Source of the DNA: Lottia gigantea
Taxonomy: Eukaryota > Mollusca > Gastropoda > Lottiidae
Direction of reading: 5' to 3'
Length of the DNA stretch: 64,000 nt
Assembly: GCF_000327385.1 (NCBI RefSeq)
Contig: NW_008708943.1
Span: 1,924,407 to 1,988,406, forward strand
Under the pieces are notes generated by a model. The model saw nothing but the letters and a program-made list of their open reading frames with translations. It had not been told where the DNA came from and made no database searches. Shown here piece by piece: positions 26,101 to 36,441 of the stretch (positions within the stretch are counted from its first letter, which is position 1; the number at the start of each line of letters is the position of its first letter). The position numbers and the translations under genes were made by a program.

Positions 26101-28206
26101 GGATTTTTAAAACAAATGTTTCAAGTGAAAATCATAAAGGAAAGTACATGATCACTGTTCAAACATTTACTGAAAATCATTTGTGGAGATTAGACCAAGT
26201 CACATGCAAATATAAACGTCTCTCCGTGATGTTGACCAATAGTTTTAACTTAAAGTGTTCACATCAAACCATGAAAGAAAATATTTGTGACACCCCCTAG
26301 AAAATTCTATTGACCTATATATTTTGACGAGTCAGCAATTTCTAAATTTATTTAGGTCAATTTACTGGGTCACTACTAATCACTTTAAAGTCACAATTGG
26401 GGTGACTATCACTGTCAAACTTTTTATCCCATCTTTTTTTAAACATTTGAAATTGTTATTGAAAATTGGCAGTTTTCCCTAAATATGAAATTAAATCAAA
26501 AATTTCTATTGAAAATTCTTGTTTTCCTACATAGATCAAAATTTCTAGGCCATAACTCCCCACCGAATAATTGGCAAATATTATTATTTGAATATTTATT
26601 TTCTTACAGATTGACAAAAGTGTAATTACGGATATCGCCGAAGGTAAAGCTGATGTCGAAAACAAAACTATACTGAAAATTTGGTGTAAATATGATAAAG
26701 TAATAATTAACAGTACCATGACAACAGAATTAACCAATCAAAGTTCAGTATTAAATTCTACATTGCCATCATTTTATAAAGAACCTGTTGAAAAATGTAA
26801 GTATAGATAATTATTAAATGGTCCACTAGTTACTATTGGAATTTATGAAGTTTCAGCTTCACCCATCCAAGAAACCAATATGAAACGTCTAGATGGCAAC
26901 TTTTGGGGTTTATTCGTTTTATTCATCTTTAAATGATCAGAGATGGCTTTATGACTGACCTTTCCTTTGGTCGACTTCAGTTTCTTACCAGTTAGATAAG
27001 AACTGGTATGTATCAGTTGTTTTTGTATGATTTGATTGGCACCTTATAATGGATGGTCTATTGTTTGTAATTTCAGGTGTATCAGTGTTTAGTTATATTG
27101 GTTGGAGTGACACCATTTCTGGAATTGTTCTTCTCATCTGTTCTTTATTAATGCTCAGTGGTTGCCTCATTCTCATAGTTAAATTACTACATTCCATCCT
27201 TCGCGAAGAAATAGCTACCATCTGCAAAAAAACAATCAACGCCAACTTTCCTGGAAAATTTTCATTCCTTACTGGTTATGTTGCTATCTTAGTGGGTGCT
27301 GGCATGACAATTTTAGTACAAAGTAGTTCTGTTTTCACATCAGCTCTTACACCATTGGTTGGTGTAGGATGTTTAGAGCTAGAAAGAATGTTACCTTTGA
27401 CCCTAGGGTCAAACATTGGTACCACAGCAACTGGTGTACTAGCGGCGCTAGCAGCACCTGCAAAACGATTAGACGTTTCTTTACAACTGGCTCTCTGCCA
27501 TCTATTTTTTAACATTCTAGGTATATTATTATATTACCCCATTCCTTTTATGCGTAAACTACCACTTCGTGGAGCTCGTTTCCTTGGAGACACTACTGCT
27601 GAATATCGTTGGTTTGCGATTTTTTATTTATTTATGATGTTTTTAGTCATGCCTGGTGTATTTTTCGGAGTTTCCATGGCAGGTAAAATTCCACTAATAA
27701 TTGTGATATGTACAGTATTAACATTAGGAGTAACCATAACGATAGTTAACATTCTACAATCCAAACTGCCTCGTGTCTTGCCAAACTTTCTTAAAACTTG
27801 GGATTTCTTGCCAGAGTGTTTACGATCCCTTGCTCCGATAGACAGGATCATTAAAAAAGCACTGAGTGTGTGCAAGTGCTGCCCTTGTGCCTCTTGTAAA
27901 TCTGAGCAACCAGAAGAGGAAGTTGTTGAAGAAATGTCATCCAGTCCGATTGTGAAAAATTGTGGGCCTCGGCAACGAACAATCAGTAAATCTAGTCAAG
28001 ATGGAAGTACACCATATCAAATGTTAAAACAAGTGATGCCGAAATTAAATCCTCGTAAACGGAACATAAGTTGTTCAAGCACTGGTGAAAATGGCTCGGA
28101 TGAAAATCTAATTGCTGCAATGGAGAACGGACCAGAGATGGCAAGCACTGAGCTTTCATTTGTTGATGAGAGTAGTCCTGAATTACCACTGAAGAGCCCC
28201 AAATAG
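14110..28206 (+). CDS. SLC34A: SLC34-family sodium-dependent phosphate cotransporter (NaPi-II), 8 coding exons
   Basis: A plasma-membrane symporter coupling phosphate uptake to the sodium gradient (family knowledge). Coding exons: 14110-14211, 14303-14519, 22064-22195, 22980-23111, 24888-25079, 25502-25620, 26610-26796 and 27077-28206. They join in one frame of 736 codons plus a stop. The protein has a hydrophilic acidic N-terminus, a membrane segment beginning [13 protein letters not shown], and the family's two inverted QSSS motifs: QSSSTSTS at residues 178-181 onward and QSSSVFTS at 442-445 onward. Paired GANIGT and GSNIGT motifs are present too. Between the halves lies a large extracellular loop with several NxS/T sites, typical of SLC34. 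The C-terminal tail has a cysteine cluster (CKCCPCASC) and ends PLKSPK, without the PDZ-type end of mammalian paralogues. The start was chosen because it is the first ATG in frame with the acidic N-terminus. Vertebrate paralogue identity (A1/A2/A3) cannot be assigned. Confidence 0.95.
15605..16375 (+). repeat. 30-bp minisatellite
   Basis: Tandem repeats of a unit built on TTTACTCTATACTACAATTC followed by AAAACAATGT, most regular between 15950 and 16340, more diverged and interrupted before that. Because 30 is divisible by three the array reads open in one frame as a repeated 10-residue unit, but nothing supports translation. It lies within SLC34A intron 2. Confidence 0.9.
19229..19551 (+). 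mobile_element. MITE-like repeat with short terminal inverted repeats, unit 1
   Basis: Left end AAGGGATAGATGC and right end GCACCTGTCCCTTT form imperfect terminal inverted repeats. The interior has TCTATATATGTCTTTTCTG, GTGGATAACTCTGGAGACAC and CTGTGAACACTATTAC blocks that recur inverted at 19640-19975 and in part at 30095-30530 and 63936-64000. No coding capacity. The target duplication is not clear. Confidence 0.6.
19640..19975 (-). mobile_element. MITE-like repeat, unit 2 (inverted relative to unit 1)
   Basis: Read on the minus strand, this stretch has the same block order as 19229-19551: a TATATGTCTTTCTATAT block, GTTATCTCTGGACACC, GGATTTGAAGGC, CTGTGAACACTATTACTGAA and a terminal AAAGGGATAGATGCACC. 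The two units therefore form a head-to-head inverted pair of about 0.75 kb that could fold into a long hairpin if transcribed in the SLC34A pre-mRNA. Confidence 0.6.
20650..20745 (+). repeat. Dispersed repeat, 'AGCTAATGAACTTTT' family, copy 2
   Basis: AGCTAATGAACTTTTTG, ATGAGGAAGT, then GAGTATGCATACCCCGTCTG, matching the block order at 3982-4060. Confidence 0.5.
20812..21352 (+). repeat. 31-bp AT-rich minisatellite
   Basis: About 17 tandem copies of a unit built on AAAATATTCTGTTATTATAT followed by TAAATAAAGAC, with 30- and 31-bp variants and higher-order alternation of ATTATATT and ATTAAATT types. Diverged single units (ACAAAATATTCTGTATTTAA) appear earlier, near 19966. It lies in SLC34A intron 2. 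Confidence 0.9.
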
Positions 28207-28615
28207 GAACATCGAATCTCAATACCCCTCATATCATTCCCACTTTATTATGTACTTTTCTTTGTAGAATCATAACAGTTTGATTTTATATACAGCTATG
28301 CATAAATTATCAATGATTTTCAAGCCCTCTAAGGGAAAAATTATATCAAACAGCAAATAAGAGTAATAGCGAATACACCATGTAAAAATATAATGATATG
28401 CCCTGCGTTACTTTTCTGGGGAGTACGGTTGTTTTGTTTTTGTTTTTGAAAAGTTAACCATCTCCTGATAGCATACAATCACAGTTGGTTAAAACATAAC
28501 TCTGGAAGAAGGGAATTGAACTTCCAAGTAAAAACCCATATACTTTAGAAATAATATTATTTTTATATATGATTGTAATTATTCTGTTATTGTATTAAAC
28601 TGTATTTTATACAAA

Positions 28616-28621
28616 AATAAA
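28616..28621 (+). terminator. Probable SLC34A polyadenylation signal
   Basis: AATAAA about 410 bases after the SLC34A stop codon, followed by a T- and GT-rich stretch. It is a candidate only, since no cleavage data exist. Confidence 0.5.
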
Positions 28622-28851
28622 TGTGTACTGAATTATTCGCAATTGTTCCATGTGTTGATTTGCCCAGTATAAGGAGGAATTTGTGCATATCATCAAATAC
28701 TTTTCTTCTTTTTATTAACAGTTGTTGGAGATAACATGTGATATCAATCAAGGAGTTTTGGTGCAGATTTGATCAGTTCCAAGGACTAAAAATGTGTTAT
28801 CGAGACCATTTGCCTGAAAGACTTGATCAGAATCTCAAATATAATAAAATG

Positions 28852-28915
28852 AAATGAATGGAGTTTTATGTCCTACTTTTCTGCACCTTATGGGCCAAGG
28901 AAGACGAGCCAAATA
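28852..28915 (+). repeat. Dispersed repeat, 'GGAGTTTTAYGTCCT' family, copy 2
   Basis: GAAATGAATGGAGTTTTATG, then TCCTACTTTTCTGCACC, matching 11388-11455 and the inverted copy at 54022-54090. Confidence 0.55.
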
Positions 28916-29308
28916 TAAAAAGAACAAGAGTCTTTACATTCCCTTGGATTCAGTACATCCTAAGATAGTAACATCTATTCAGACTAGATTGGGTATGCTA
29001 GGGGGAAACAACTCCATCAAAACTCAAAGCTTGCAGTGGAGTGCAATAACCGATCACCTGTATGCATATTAAAGATGGAGGAGCCAAAAAATTTGTCACT
29101 ATGGCAAACATCACAAAGTTTATGATAAGGGGTGATCTTTATTTTGAATCTAGTAATGATACCAGTCTCAAGCTCATGGCATCATCTGTTTTATTACGAA
29201 TCTGAACACACTGTCATTTTAATTTTCAGTCAAATCCCATAATAAACTACAAACCTATTTACATGTACACACTAAACAAGGTCAAAGGTCACATTTCATA
29301 ATTTAGAT

Positions 29309-30855
29309 CTATTCAGATTTAGGTGAACTGGAAGCATTATAAACTTTAGGTAATTTTAATCCTACAAGATTAGCACTAGTTTCAACATCTTTTTCTTGTC
29401 CTTTATATTCCGCATGTAGAGCCTGAAATTACAGAATTAAAAATTCTTATGATGAAAAATTGTTGTTACTATCTAATTTTACACTGAACAATATTCAAAC
29501 CATATTTAGACAGAAATTGATAGTATGATTTTTCCACAAACAGGACCCTGATCTTTTCAAGGTTGAACTAATTAAGCCAGATATCTTGGGTTGGACCCAC
29601 ATCTCTTACTAATGGTGCAGCTTCTAACACCTAAAAATTGCTCAACAAACTATGTATGGTTCTTACATGGAAATAACACATGAATGTAGTTCACAACCAG
29701 TCGGAATCTTTTCCTCAACTTTGGAAGCAGATGTTAGCTTTTCATCATCCAACCAACCTTTAATAGCTCTTAACATCTTTCTTTTGTTCACGTTGTTCAA
29801 CATTGAACAACCAAATGCACTTGTTTATGACTAATAGATTCTGTTTACAAATATAAAGATAACAGTACCTCATATTTTCTGTTACTCTGTAGTAGACAAG
29901 CGTAAGTTTCCCCCAAATGTTGCATATCATTTGGCCCACGACATATCTGTTCACCTGTGGCTTGGAACTTGCGAAACTGTTCTTTAACAAATGTTTGTGC
30001 TGGTGTTTCTGACTTTTGCTGCAATTAGAATAAATTGTATCTTGATCACATCCTGATCACAATCATATCATTATCAGTAGGCCCTTTAACCCTTTTATCA
30101 GCTTCCCAGTCACTCTATTTCTGCATATGTCCTTTCTATATATGGCTCAAAGAGTCTCAAGAAAAAAACAGTCGACCTTTCAAACACAGATAATTCTGGA
30201 CACAAAATTCGACAAGGAGACGTCTACAGCATGATGTCCGGTAAGGTTGAGGCATTTAGGGTCGCTCGAGAGATCTCCATCTGTCATTCGGGTCACTCAG
30301 GAGAGTAAATATGGCTGAAAAACATGCTGAGTTGGTGAAGTTTCAAGTGTAAACATTACTTTACAATGTAAGCCTCGGCTTCCAAAGCCAATTTTAATGA
30401 ACCAGGACCTATAAAGTGTTTATAAGCTCACAACAGAAAATTTGCGATTCAGATATGATTGTCCTGTCTGTAGTCAGAGGTAGGCTATGATATGGTCAAA
30501 CAAACGACGAACCTGTCCCTTTAAATCTGTCATTTTTACCCCACAAAGTAACAGAAATAGCTCAAATCTCACTGACGAATAATGACGGTAGCTTTATTAC
30601 TACATTATTAGGACTAGGTTTATAGTTATATATATATATAGAGTACTCTCCCTTTATTGGTTTTAATTGACAATTTCTTGAAGGTCGTTTCAAGATCTCT
30701 CCATGGGTTTTAAAAGCCAAATGTCCCAGAGTGTGTTCACCGTACAGTCAAACATAGAACATGTTATTTAAATCTTTTAGAATTACCTTATAGACCTGTC
30801 GAAGCTCCCTCAATAGAACTCTGTATAGAGAAGCGTTCGCCCTGGGCGCCGCCAT
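29309..30855 (-). CDS. FMC1: FMC1, LYR-family mitochondrial ATP synthase assembly factor (3 exons)
   Basis: FMC1 is a small mitochondrial protein needed for assembly or stability of ATP synthase F1 (family knowledge). Exons on the minus strand: 30787-30855, 29869-30018 and 29309-29422, giving 110 codons plus a stop. The N-terminus reads MAAPRANASLYRVLLRELR, with an LYR motif followed by the LLREL helix also seen in human FMC1. The middle has FVKEQFRKF and LGETYACLLQSNRKYE, matching the human segment around YLCLLRSIRKH. The C-terminus has ETSANLVGLKLP, nearly identical to the human SAGLVGLKLP block. The length is close to the human protein. The start is the only in-frame ATG before LYR and lies in a CAATAAATATGGCGGCGCC context. 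It is head to head with IGBP1, so it probably shares that promoter. Confidence 0.93.
30095..30530. repeat. Diverged copy of the 19.2-kb MITE-like repeat, with internal extra sequence
   Basis: Blocks TCCTTTCTATATATGGCTCA, CAGATAATTCTGGACACAAA and a right end ACCTGTCCCTTTAAATCTG match the repeat at 19229-19551. The middle (about 30210-30370) does not match and may be a nested insertion. It lies in FMC1 intron 1. Confidence 0.4.
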
Positions 30856-30968
30856 ATTTATTGTCTCGAGAGAAAATACGAGATCCAATATGGACGTCAA
30901 ATGCATCATTTTCTAAAATCGGTATCTTCTTTTTACGATTTGTCATCATTTTAGACAATACATTGAAA
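30845..30968. promoter_or_regulatory. Shared divergent promoter of FMC1 and IGBP1
   Basis: Only 113 bases separate the start codon of FMC1 (minus strand, 30855) from that of IGBP1 (plus strand, 30969). No TATA box is evident on either side. On the minus strand the FMC1 start overlaps AATATGGCGGCG, which resembles a YY1 site at an initiation codon, common at housekeeping promoters. Co-regulation is inferred from spacing only. Confidence 0.65.
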
Positions 30969-33900
30969 ATGGCACAAGCTGAAAATGAGGGGAAGAACCT
31001 GTCCGAAATGTTTGAGGACATTTTGAAAATTTATAACTACTTAGATACTTGTGATGACCCGACGGTTTCCGATAAATATCAGGTGAAAACTTTTTGGCGA
31101 TTTTCAATACAACTTCCGTCGTCTGCATTTGTATTTTTTATAGATCATCGACAGATATGTGTAAACAGCCTTAACAGTCGTAGGACTAAAAATATATCAT
31201 TATGATATATTATTTTATGTGAATGGGTCAGATGCAATTGTATAATGATCTATTAAGCTCTCAATTTCTGAAAAGAACTTGTTTGTCAATTTTGATGTAG
31301 GGCCTAAAACTGTATCGCACTGTTATTTTTCTGGAAATTCTCCATTTCAGGCAGAGGTAGATAAAGGTGTAAAAATTTGCCACGAATCAATAAAAATGGT
31401 GAATACTCTACAACTGTTTAGCAATAATGAAAGTATAGAGGAAGTAGCGACTAATGAGATCAAGTAAATTTTCCTTGAATTATATTTCTTTTGTGATATA
31501 ATTGTTTTGTATAAAGCTTAGAAGCTTATCAAATTATGTAATGTTTGAATAAACTGAATTTATGTTCAATTGCACCATTGAAAGTTCAGCCCTACCAACT
31601 GTTTTCTTAATCATAAAGGGTACATGAAAGAGTTAATGACATGATGTTTCCTGCCACATTTTGGCATTGACATCAGTTGATTTCACATTAATAACATCAA
31701 ATGTTTTTTTTACCAGGATGCTTAAGCAGATGTACAACAACCTTGATATGATTCTATTTCAGATACATGTTACTATCAGCATTGTTAGGTTATTTATCAT
31801 TAAAGTCTATTAAAGAAAGTAGAATTCATTTATTAAATAGATCAAAGGTGAGAAAATAAATATATTTAAAAATTGTACGTGAATAAAACCAAAACCTAAT
31901 TTTTCTAACATCTTCCGAATTAACATCAATATTTTTGATAATATATTCAAAATAATTGATTGAAAATAAAAGTATTCAGCATTCGGTATTTCAAAATATT
32001 TGCTTCTAAGATTGTTTTTATCATATTTCCAACATCAGAAAAATAATATTTGCTTCCTTATTTCTGTCTTTGAAATGAATGTTTGATAACATATGATATA
32101 TTCTACTTTATAAGGGTTATTATACAGATTATTTAAAGTTATATAAATCATATGGAGTCCAGGGCGTTGATGTGGCAGATCTTGTGGAAGAAGAAGAAGA
32201 AGAAAAAGCAGAAGATGAACAGAAACAGGTGGCCTTAGCCGGTTCTAATAGGTAAGTTTAACTTCTGACGTTGAATGACAGTCTTATACTAAAGCAATCC
32301 GTCCCTCCATCATATATTTCCATGTCTTTTATACACAAAAGTTTATCGATGTTTGTACAGTCCATATCAAAACATTTCTTGAATGTCAATGTGCTATGGG
32401 CATCCAATATATGATTGATGAATACAGCCAGCTGATATAAGAAAAAAACCTACAGGTATGTTGAGACCAAGAAAAAGAATCTATTATTTTTGTTTATTGT
32501 AGAGGTCCAGATCTACGTGCTATGTCAGTCCAACGTGCTTCTAAAATAGAGAGATTTAAACAGAAACGTGATATAGAAAATAAATTAAAAGATTTACGAA
32601 CTAAAGTGGAAGATGAACATGTCGATGATGAAGTAAAAGTAAGATTTTTTTCAAATTGTCATTGTCAAATTTGACTCATTTACTGTGCATTTCCAACAGT
32701 TTGAAATTTTGTTATTTTTTTTCTCCAAATTCTATGTATATTTTTGTTTTGTTACAGAGAGAATATTATCTAACAATGCTAAATGAATGGGCAGCTATTA
32801 GTATAGAAGAAATAGACAGTATCAGTTGTAAGTTTTATAAGAATAACAATAGCTATTGCTTCCACCCCTCCCAAGTAGACAGGAGCAAGTGACAAAGATC
32901 TATGTTCAAGTAAGAGCAGTTGTAAAGTTTCGAAAATGATTTTCATGTGTCCTGTTACAGAGAGTTTGTTTCCAATTATATCTGATATTTGGTGCTGTAA
33001 ACAATATCTGATTATTGATATTAGTCAAGTTGGACAGATATTTTTCTTATTTGTAGTTGAAATACCAGTTTTAGAACACAGTAATAAAATGAAAGAAAAA
33101 GAAGGAAAGGGTCCAAAGTTGCCACAACTAAAGCCTAAAACAAAGGTAGGAACATATATACCTTTGTCTAGTTAGGGGTAACCTATCCTACTCCACTCTT
33201 CATTCTTCAGATATGATAGCTCATGAAAATGTGTGATGATAAAGTAACACTTAACAGATCAAATCTTTCACAATCCATTGTATTTTTCACTTTCAATTCT
33301 ATGAAATTGTCAATGTGATGGGTAGCTTTGGCATTTTTTTAGCAGTTAAGTCAGATGCAGAAGTTAGTTTATACACTTTTCTTTTCACAATTTTGATTTT
33401 GTTTCCAGCCCCTCCGTCCCTTCATCCTGACCAAAGATTTATTACAGAAGCAAGTATTTGGGGCTGGATATCCAAGTATTGCTACAATGACAATAGATGA
33501 GTTTTACCATCAGAAAGTAGCTGAGGGTGATTTTCATGCTCCAGGCAGTGGGGCACAAGGGTTAGTTGTTTATTTATTACTAAATTACTACTAAATATTG
33601 GTGATATGCCATTTAATCATTAATCAATTCTTGTCATGTTCAACTGTTAATCACACTGGGTCCAAAGCTTCAATTATTAAAATTTACAGAACATGATTAC
33701 AACATCAAGATTTGATAAAAATGATTGTTTTTTTCATCTGCATTTGTCATCCAAGATATGACAAAAATTCTGAGGATATTTGGATGTTCAGCATTTGACA
33801 TTGATTTAAATTGCCACAATTTGCTATTCTATTATATTCTTTTAGTAAATGATGTTCTATTCTGAGAGTTTTATTACAAAGGCACTATTCTAATTGACTA

Positions 33901-34293
33901 ACCAATGAATCTTGAATGTTTTATTTGTAGACATAGTTTACAAGATTTTGCTAGGGATCCTGATAAAGATAAAGAAGAATTAGAGAAGGAGGCTTCAGAG
34001 AAAGAAAATCTGTTTGAATCTGACGATCCTGTCAATTTAATACGTGAGAGAAATTGGGATGAATGGAAAGATGGTAAGTATGGTTAACTATGTGCCACGT
34101 TCATTGAATGGAAAATATTTGTCAAGATACTTGCTTTCCTAAGCCATGATCATGCTTATTGGTACCATTTTTGTTAACATTATGATGATATCATTATCTT
34201 TTTTATGACTCTTTCATTCAAGTGAAAAATATATTGATGAATTTTATTTCAGATCACAGAAGAGGGTGGGGAAACAGAAAAAATAGAAGTTGA
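30969..34293 (+). CDS. IGBP1: IGBP1 / alpha4 / TAP42, PP2A-type phosphatase regulatory protein (10 exons)
   Basis: Alpha4 binds and stabilises the catalytic subunits of PP2A, PP4 and PP6 and acts in TOR signalling (family knowledge). Exons: 30969-31082, 31351-31463, 31763-31847, 32115-32251, 32503-32638, 32758-32827, 33057-33145, 33409-33560, 33931-34073 and 34253-34293, joining into exactly 360 codons including the stop. The N-terminal helical half has [20 protein letters not shown], like the human LDLFSRNEDLEEIAS region. The centre has [19 protein letters not shown] and [19 protein letters not shown]. The C-terminal half has [20 protein letters not shown] and TMTIDEFY. The end, [20 protein letters not shown], matches the family's WDDWKD...GNRQN tail. 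An acidic run ([11 protein letters not shown]) follows the first helical domain. An ATG further upstream in frame exists at 30861, but the chosen one matches the usual family start. Confidence 0.95.
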
Positions 34294-34735
34294 TGTTACA
34301 AATATTGTCTTTATAATGCAAATACTCTCATTCCATACTGGCTGACCATAAATTGAAACATCCAAACTTGAGTGACAGAAAAGGAACATCCACATTTATA
34401 TTGGAAATATTTCAGGATTATTTAATTATTCAATCTATTCTTATCGATTATTTTCTTCTGAAGGCTGGTCCCTCTGAAGTTTTGTATCACATATGGAAAG
34501 AAATGTGAGAAAACAACCAGGAATATAATTATGTATTGCTGTAAAATCTGTTATAAAAGTATAGTGCTATACATATATATGTTGTGAAAAAAGATCAAAG
34601 TTGACAACATGATTGACAGAGTGGTATTAAGTGTCAGTGAAGGGATGGGTGAAAAAAGGCTTATTACAATTGTATAGCTAATGAAATGGATCACATTATG
34701 TGACTTATGTATGTTATTTGATATCTTGTCATTTT

Positions 34736-34741
34736 AATAAA
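34736..34741 (+). terminator. Probable IGBP1 polyadenylation signal
   Basis: AATAAA about 440 bases after the IGBP1 stop codon, just before the 48-bp minisatellite. Candidate only. Confidence 0.45.
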
Positions 34742-34796
34742 GTAAAAGAAACTGTCTAGTTTTAAATATGATTTATTTCCAAAACTTATGTAAGAG

Positions 34797-35420
34797 GAAA
34801 TGGTTTTTCTTTCTAAATACCTGATTTACTACAAACATCATATTTGATAAGTTTCTCTCTCTAAATACCTGATTTACTACAAACATCATATTTGATAAGT
34901 TTCTCTCTCTAAATACCTGATTTACTACAAACATCATATTTGATAAGTTTTTCTCTCTAAATACCTGATTTACTACAAACATCATATTTGATAAGTTTCT
35001 CTTTCTAAATACCTGATTTACTACAAACATCATATTTGATAAGTTTCTCTTTCTAAATACCTGATTTACTACAAACATCATATTTTATAAGTTTCTCTTT
35101 CTAAATACCTTATACTACAAACATCATATTTGATAAGTTTTTCTTTCTAAATACCTGATTTACTACAAACATGATAAGTTTCTCTTTCTAACTGTCTCAC
35201 TTACTACAGACATCACATTTTATAAGTTTCTATTTCTTAATGATTTAATACAAACATCAGATTTTAGAGGATGGTCTTTATAGATTATTTACTACACACA
35301 TCTTATTTGACGGTTTCTTTTTCTAAACATCTGATTACTAAAAACGTCATATTTAATCCAATTAGACATTTGTTTACTACAAACATCCAAATAGCCAGTT
35401 TTCTGAACTAATACTAAATA
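34797..35420 (+). repeat. 48-bp minisatellite, regular then decaying
   Basis: About eight units of 48 bp built on CTAAATACCTGATTTACTAC, AAACATCATATTTGATAAG and a TTTCTCTCT run, regular from 34797 to about 35160. After that come progressively diverged units with recognisable TACTACAAACATC cores up to about 35420. On the minus strand the 16-codon unit stays open, which is a by-product of the period. It sits between IGBP1 and the BTB-Kelch gene. Confidence 0.92.
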
Positions 35421-36441
35421 ATAACAAACATCCAATCAGCAGTTTGGTATGTAACGGTAACTATGGGCTCAAGAATTGATCGTGGTTTGTTTCAAACTAA
35501 ACACAAATTATCTCCCTTCAACCACTTGACCGTTAGATGTCGTGTTCTGTTATGAGGTGAATGGCTATGAGGAAACCAAAACGAATGTAGCTCTTAAGAA
35601 AATCATGCACGTTTGGTAAATATAATTTATTATGGATATTTGGAATATGGGGTTTCGATTTGGACGGTTTTGCTTTGAATTCTAGGGTGTTTTCACTGAG
35701 TTTCGTCTGCTTGTGATTTTGTAGATATAGAAGACGTCAGCTTGGTGATGATTCATACTTGCTAAGAATAGACATTTCAGTCTGCTCAATTTTAATATTA
35801 TAATTTCTCTCAATTTTTACTTTTTGAACAAATTTAAATGAAACATGAAAAATATTTTGGTGAATTTTAGGTTGTACATGATTATTAAGGCGTTTGCTTT
35901 AAATTTGGAGAAAATAACACCAATTTAACACATCAAATGACCCAAGCTTATATAAGAATGAAATAAAAGAAAAGGTTTTTGTCCTGACACCTGTAGCTTC
36001 TAGGAATGTATATTCTTTTACATTGGTACATGTATCATGCATGTTCTAAGATAGCTATCAAACACATTTCAACTCTACCCCATTAGCTGCATTGGCTTCA
36101 GTCTGGACTTTGATGATAGTATTTAGATCTACTGTGATTCAAAAAGCCTAGATGTCCATTCCATTCAAGCTTATAGCTATAAGCATAAGCCTACTTAACA
36201 CAAAGTCCTGTTTATTTCTTTTCCAAATTAATATTATGCCCTTTAATGAAAAAAAGTTTATCCATGCAAATAAACTAGTACAGAAAGTTATTAACTATTC
36301 AGATAAATCAAACTTAAGAGGGTGAATTGAAGGATAGTACAGTGTTTGCAAATATAATTATGTCAAAAAAATATTTTCTATTTTGAAAACTGTCTTTTGT
36401 TTGTTATTTTTTTTCAGACGTGCGGAGAATGACAAGAAGAG
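35421..36441. other. Upstream region of the BTB-Kelch gene
   Basis: No conserved coding sequence is seen. A TTTTTTTTCAG acceptor ends at 36417, 24 bases before the BTB-Kelch start codon, so a non-coding first exon and its promoter should lie upstream, probably within this stretch. I could not place them. Confidence 0.5.

Noticed and set aside
34773-35081. Repetitive 102-residue minus-strand protein
   Set aside because: Translation of the 48-bp minisatellite; no start context, splice signals or family.
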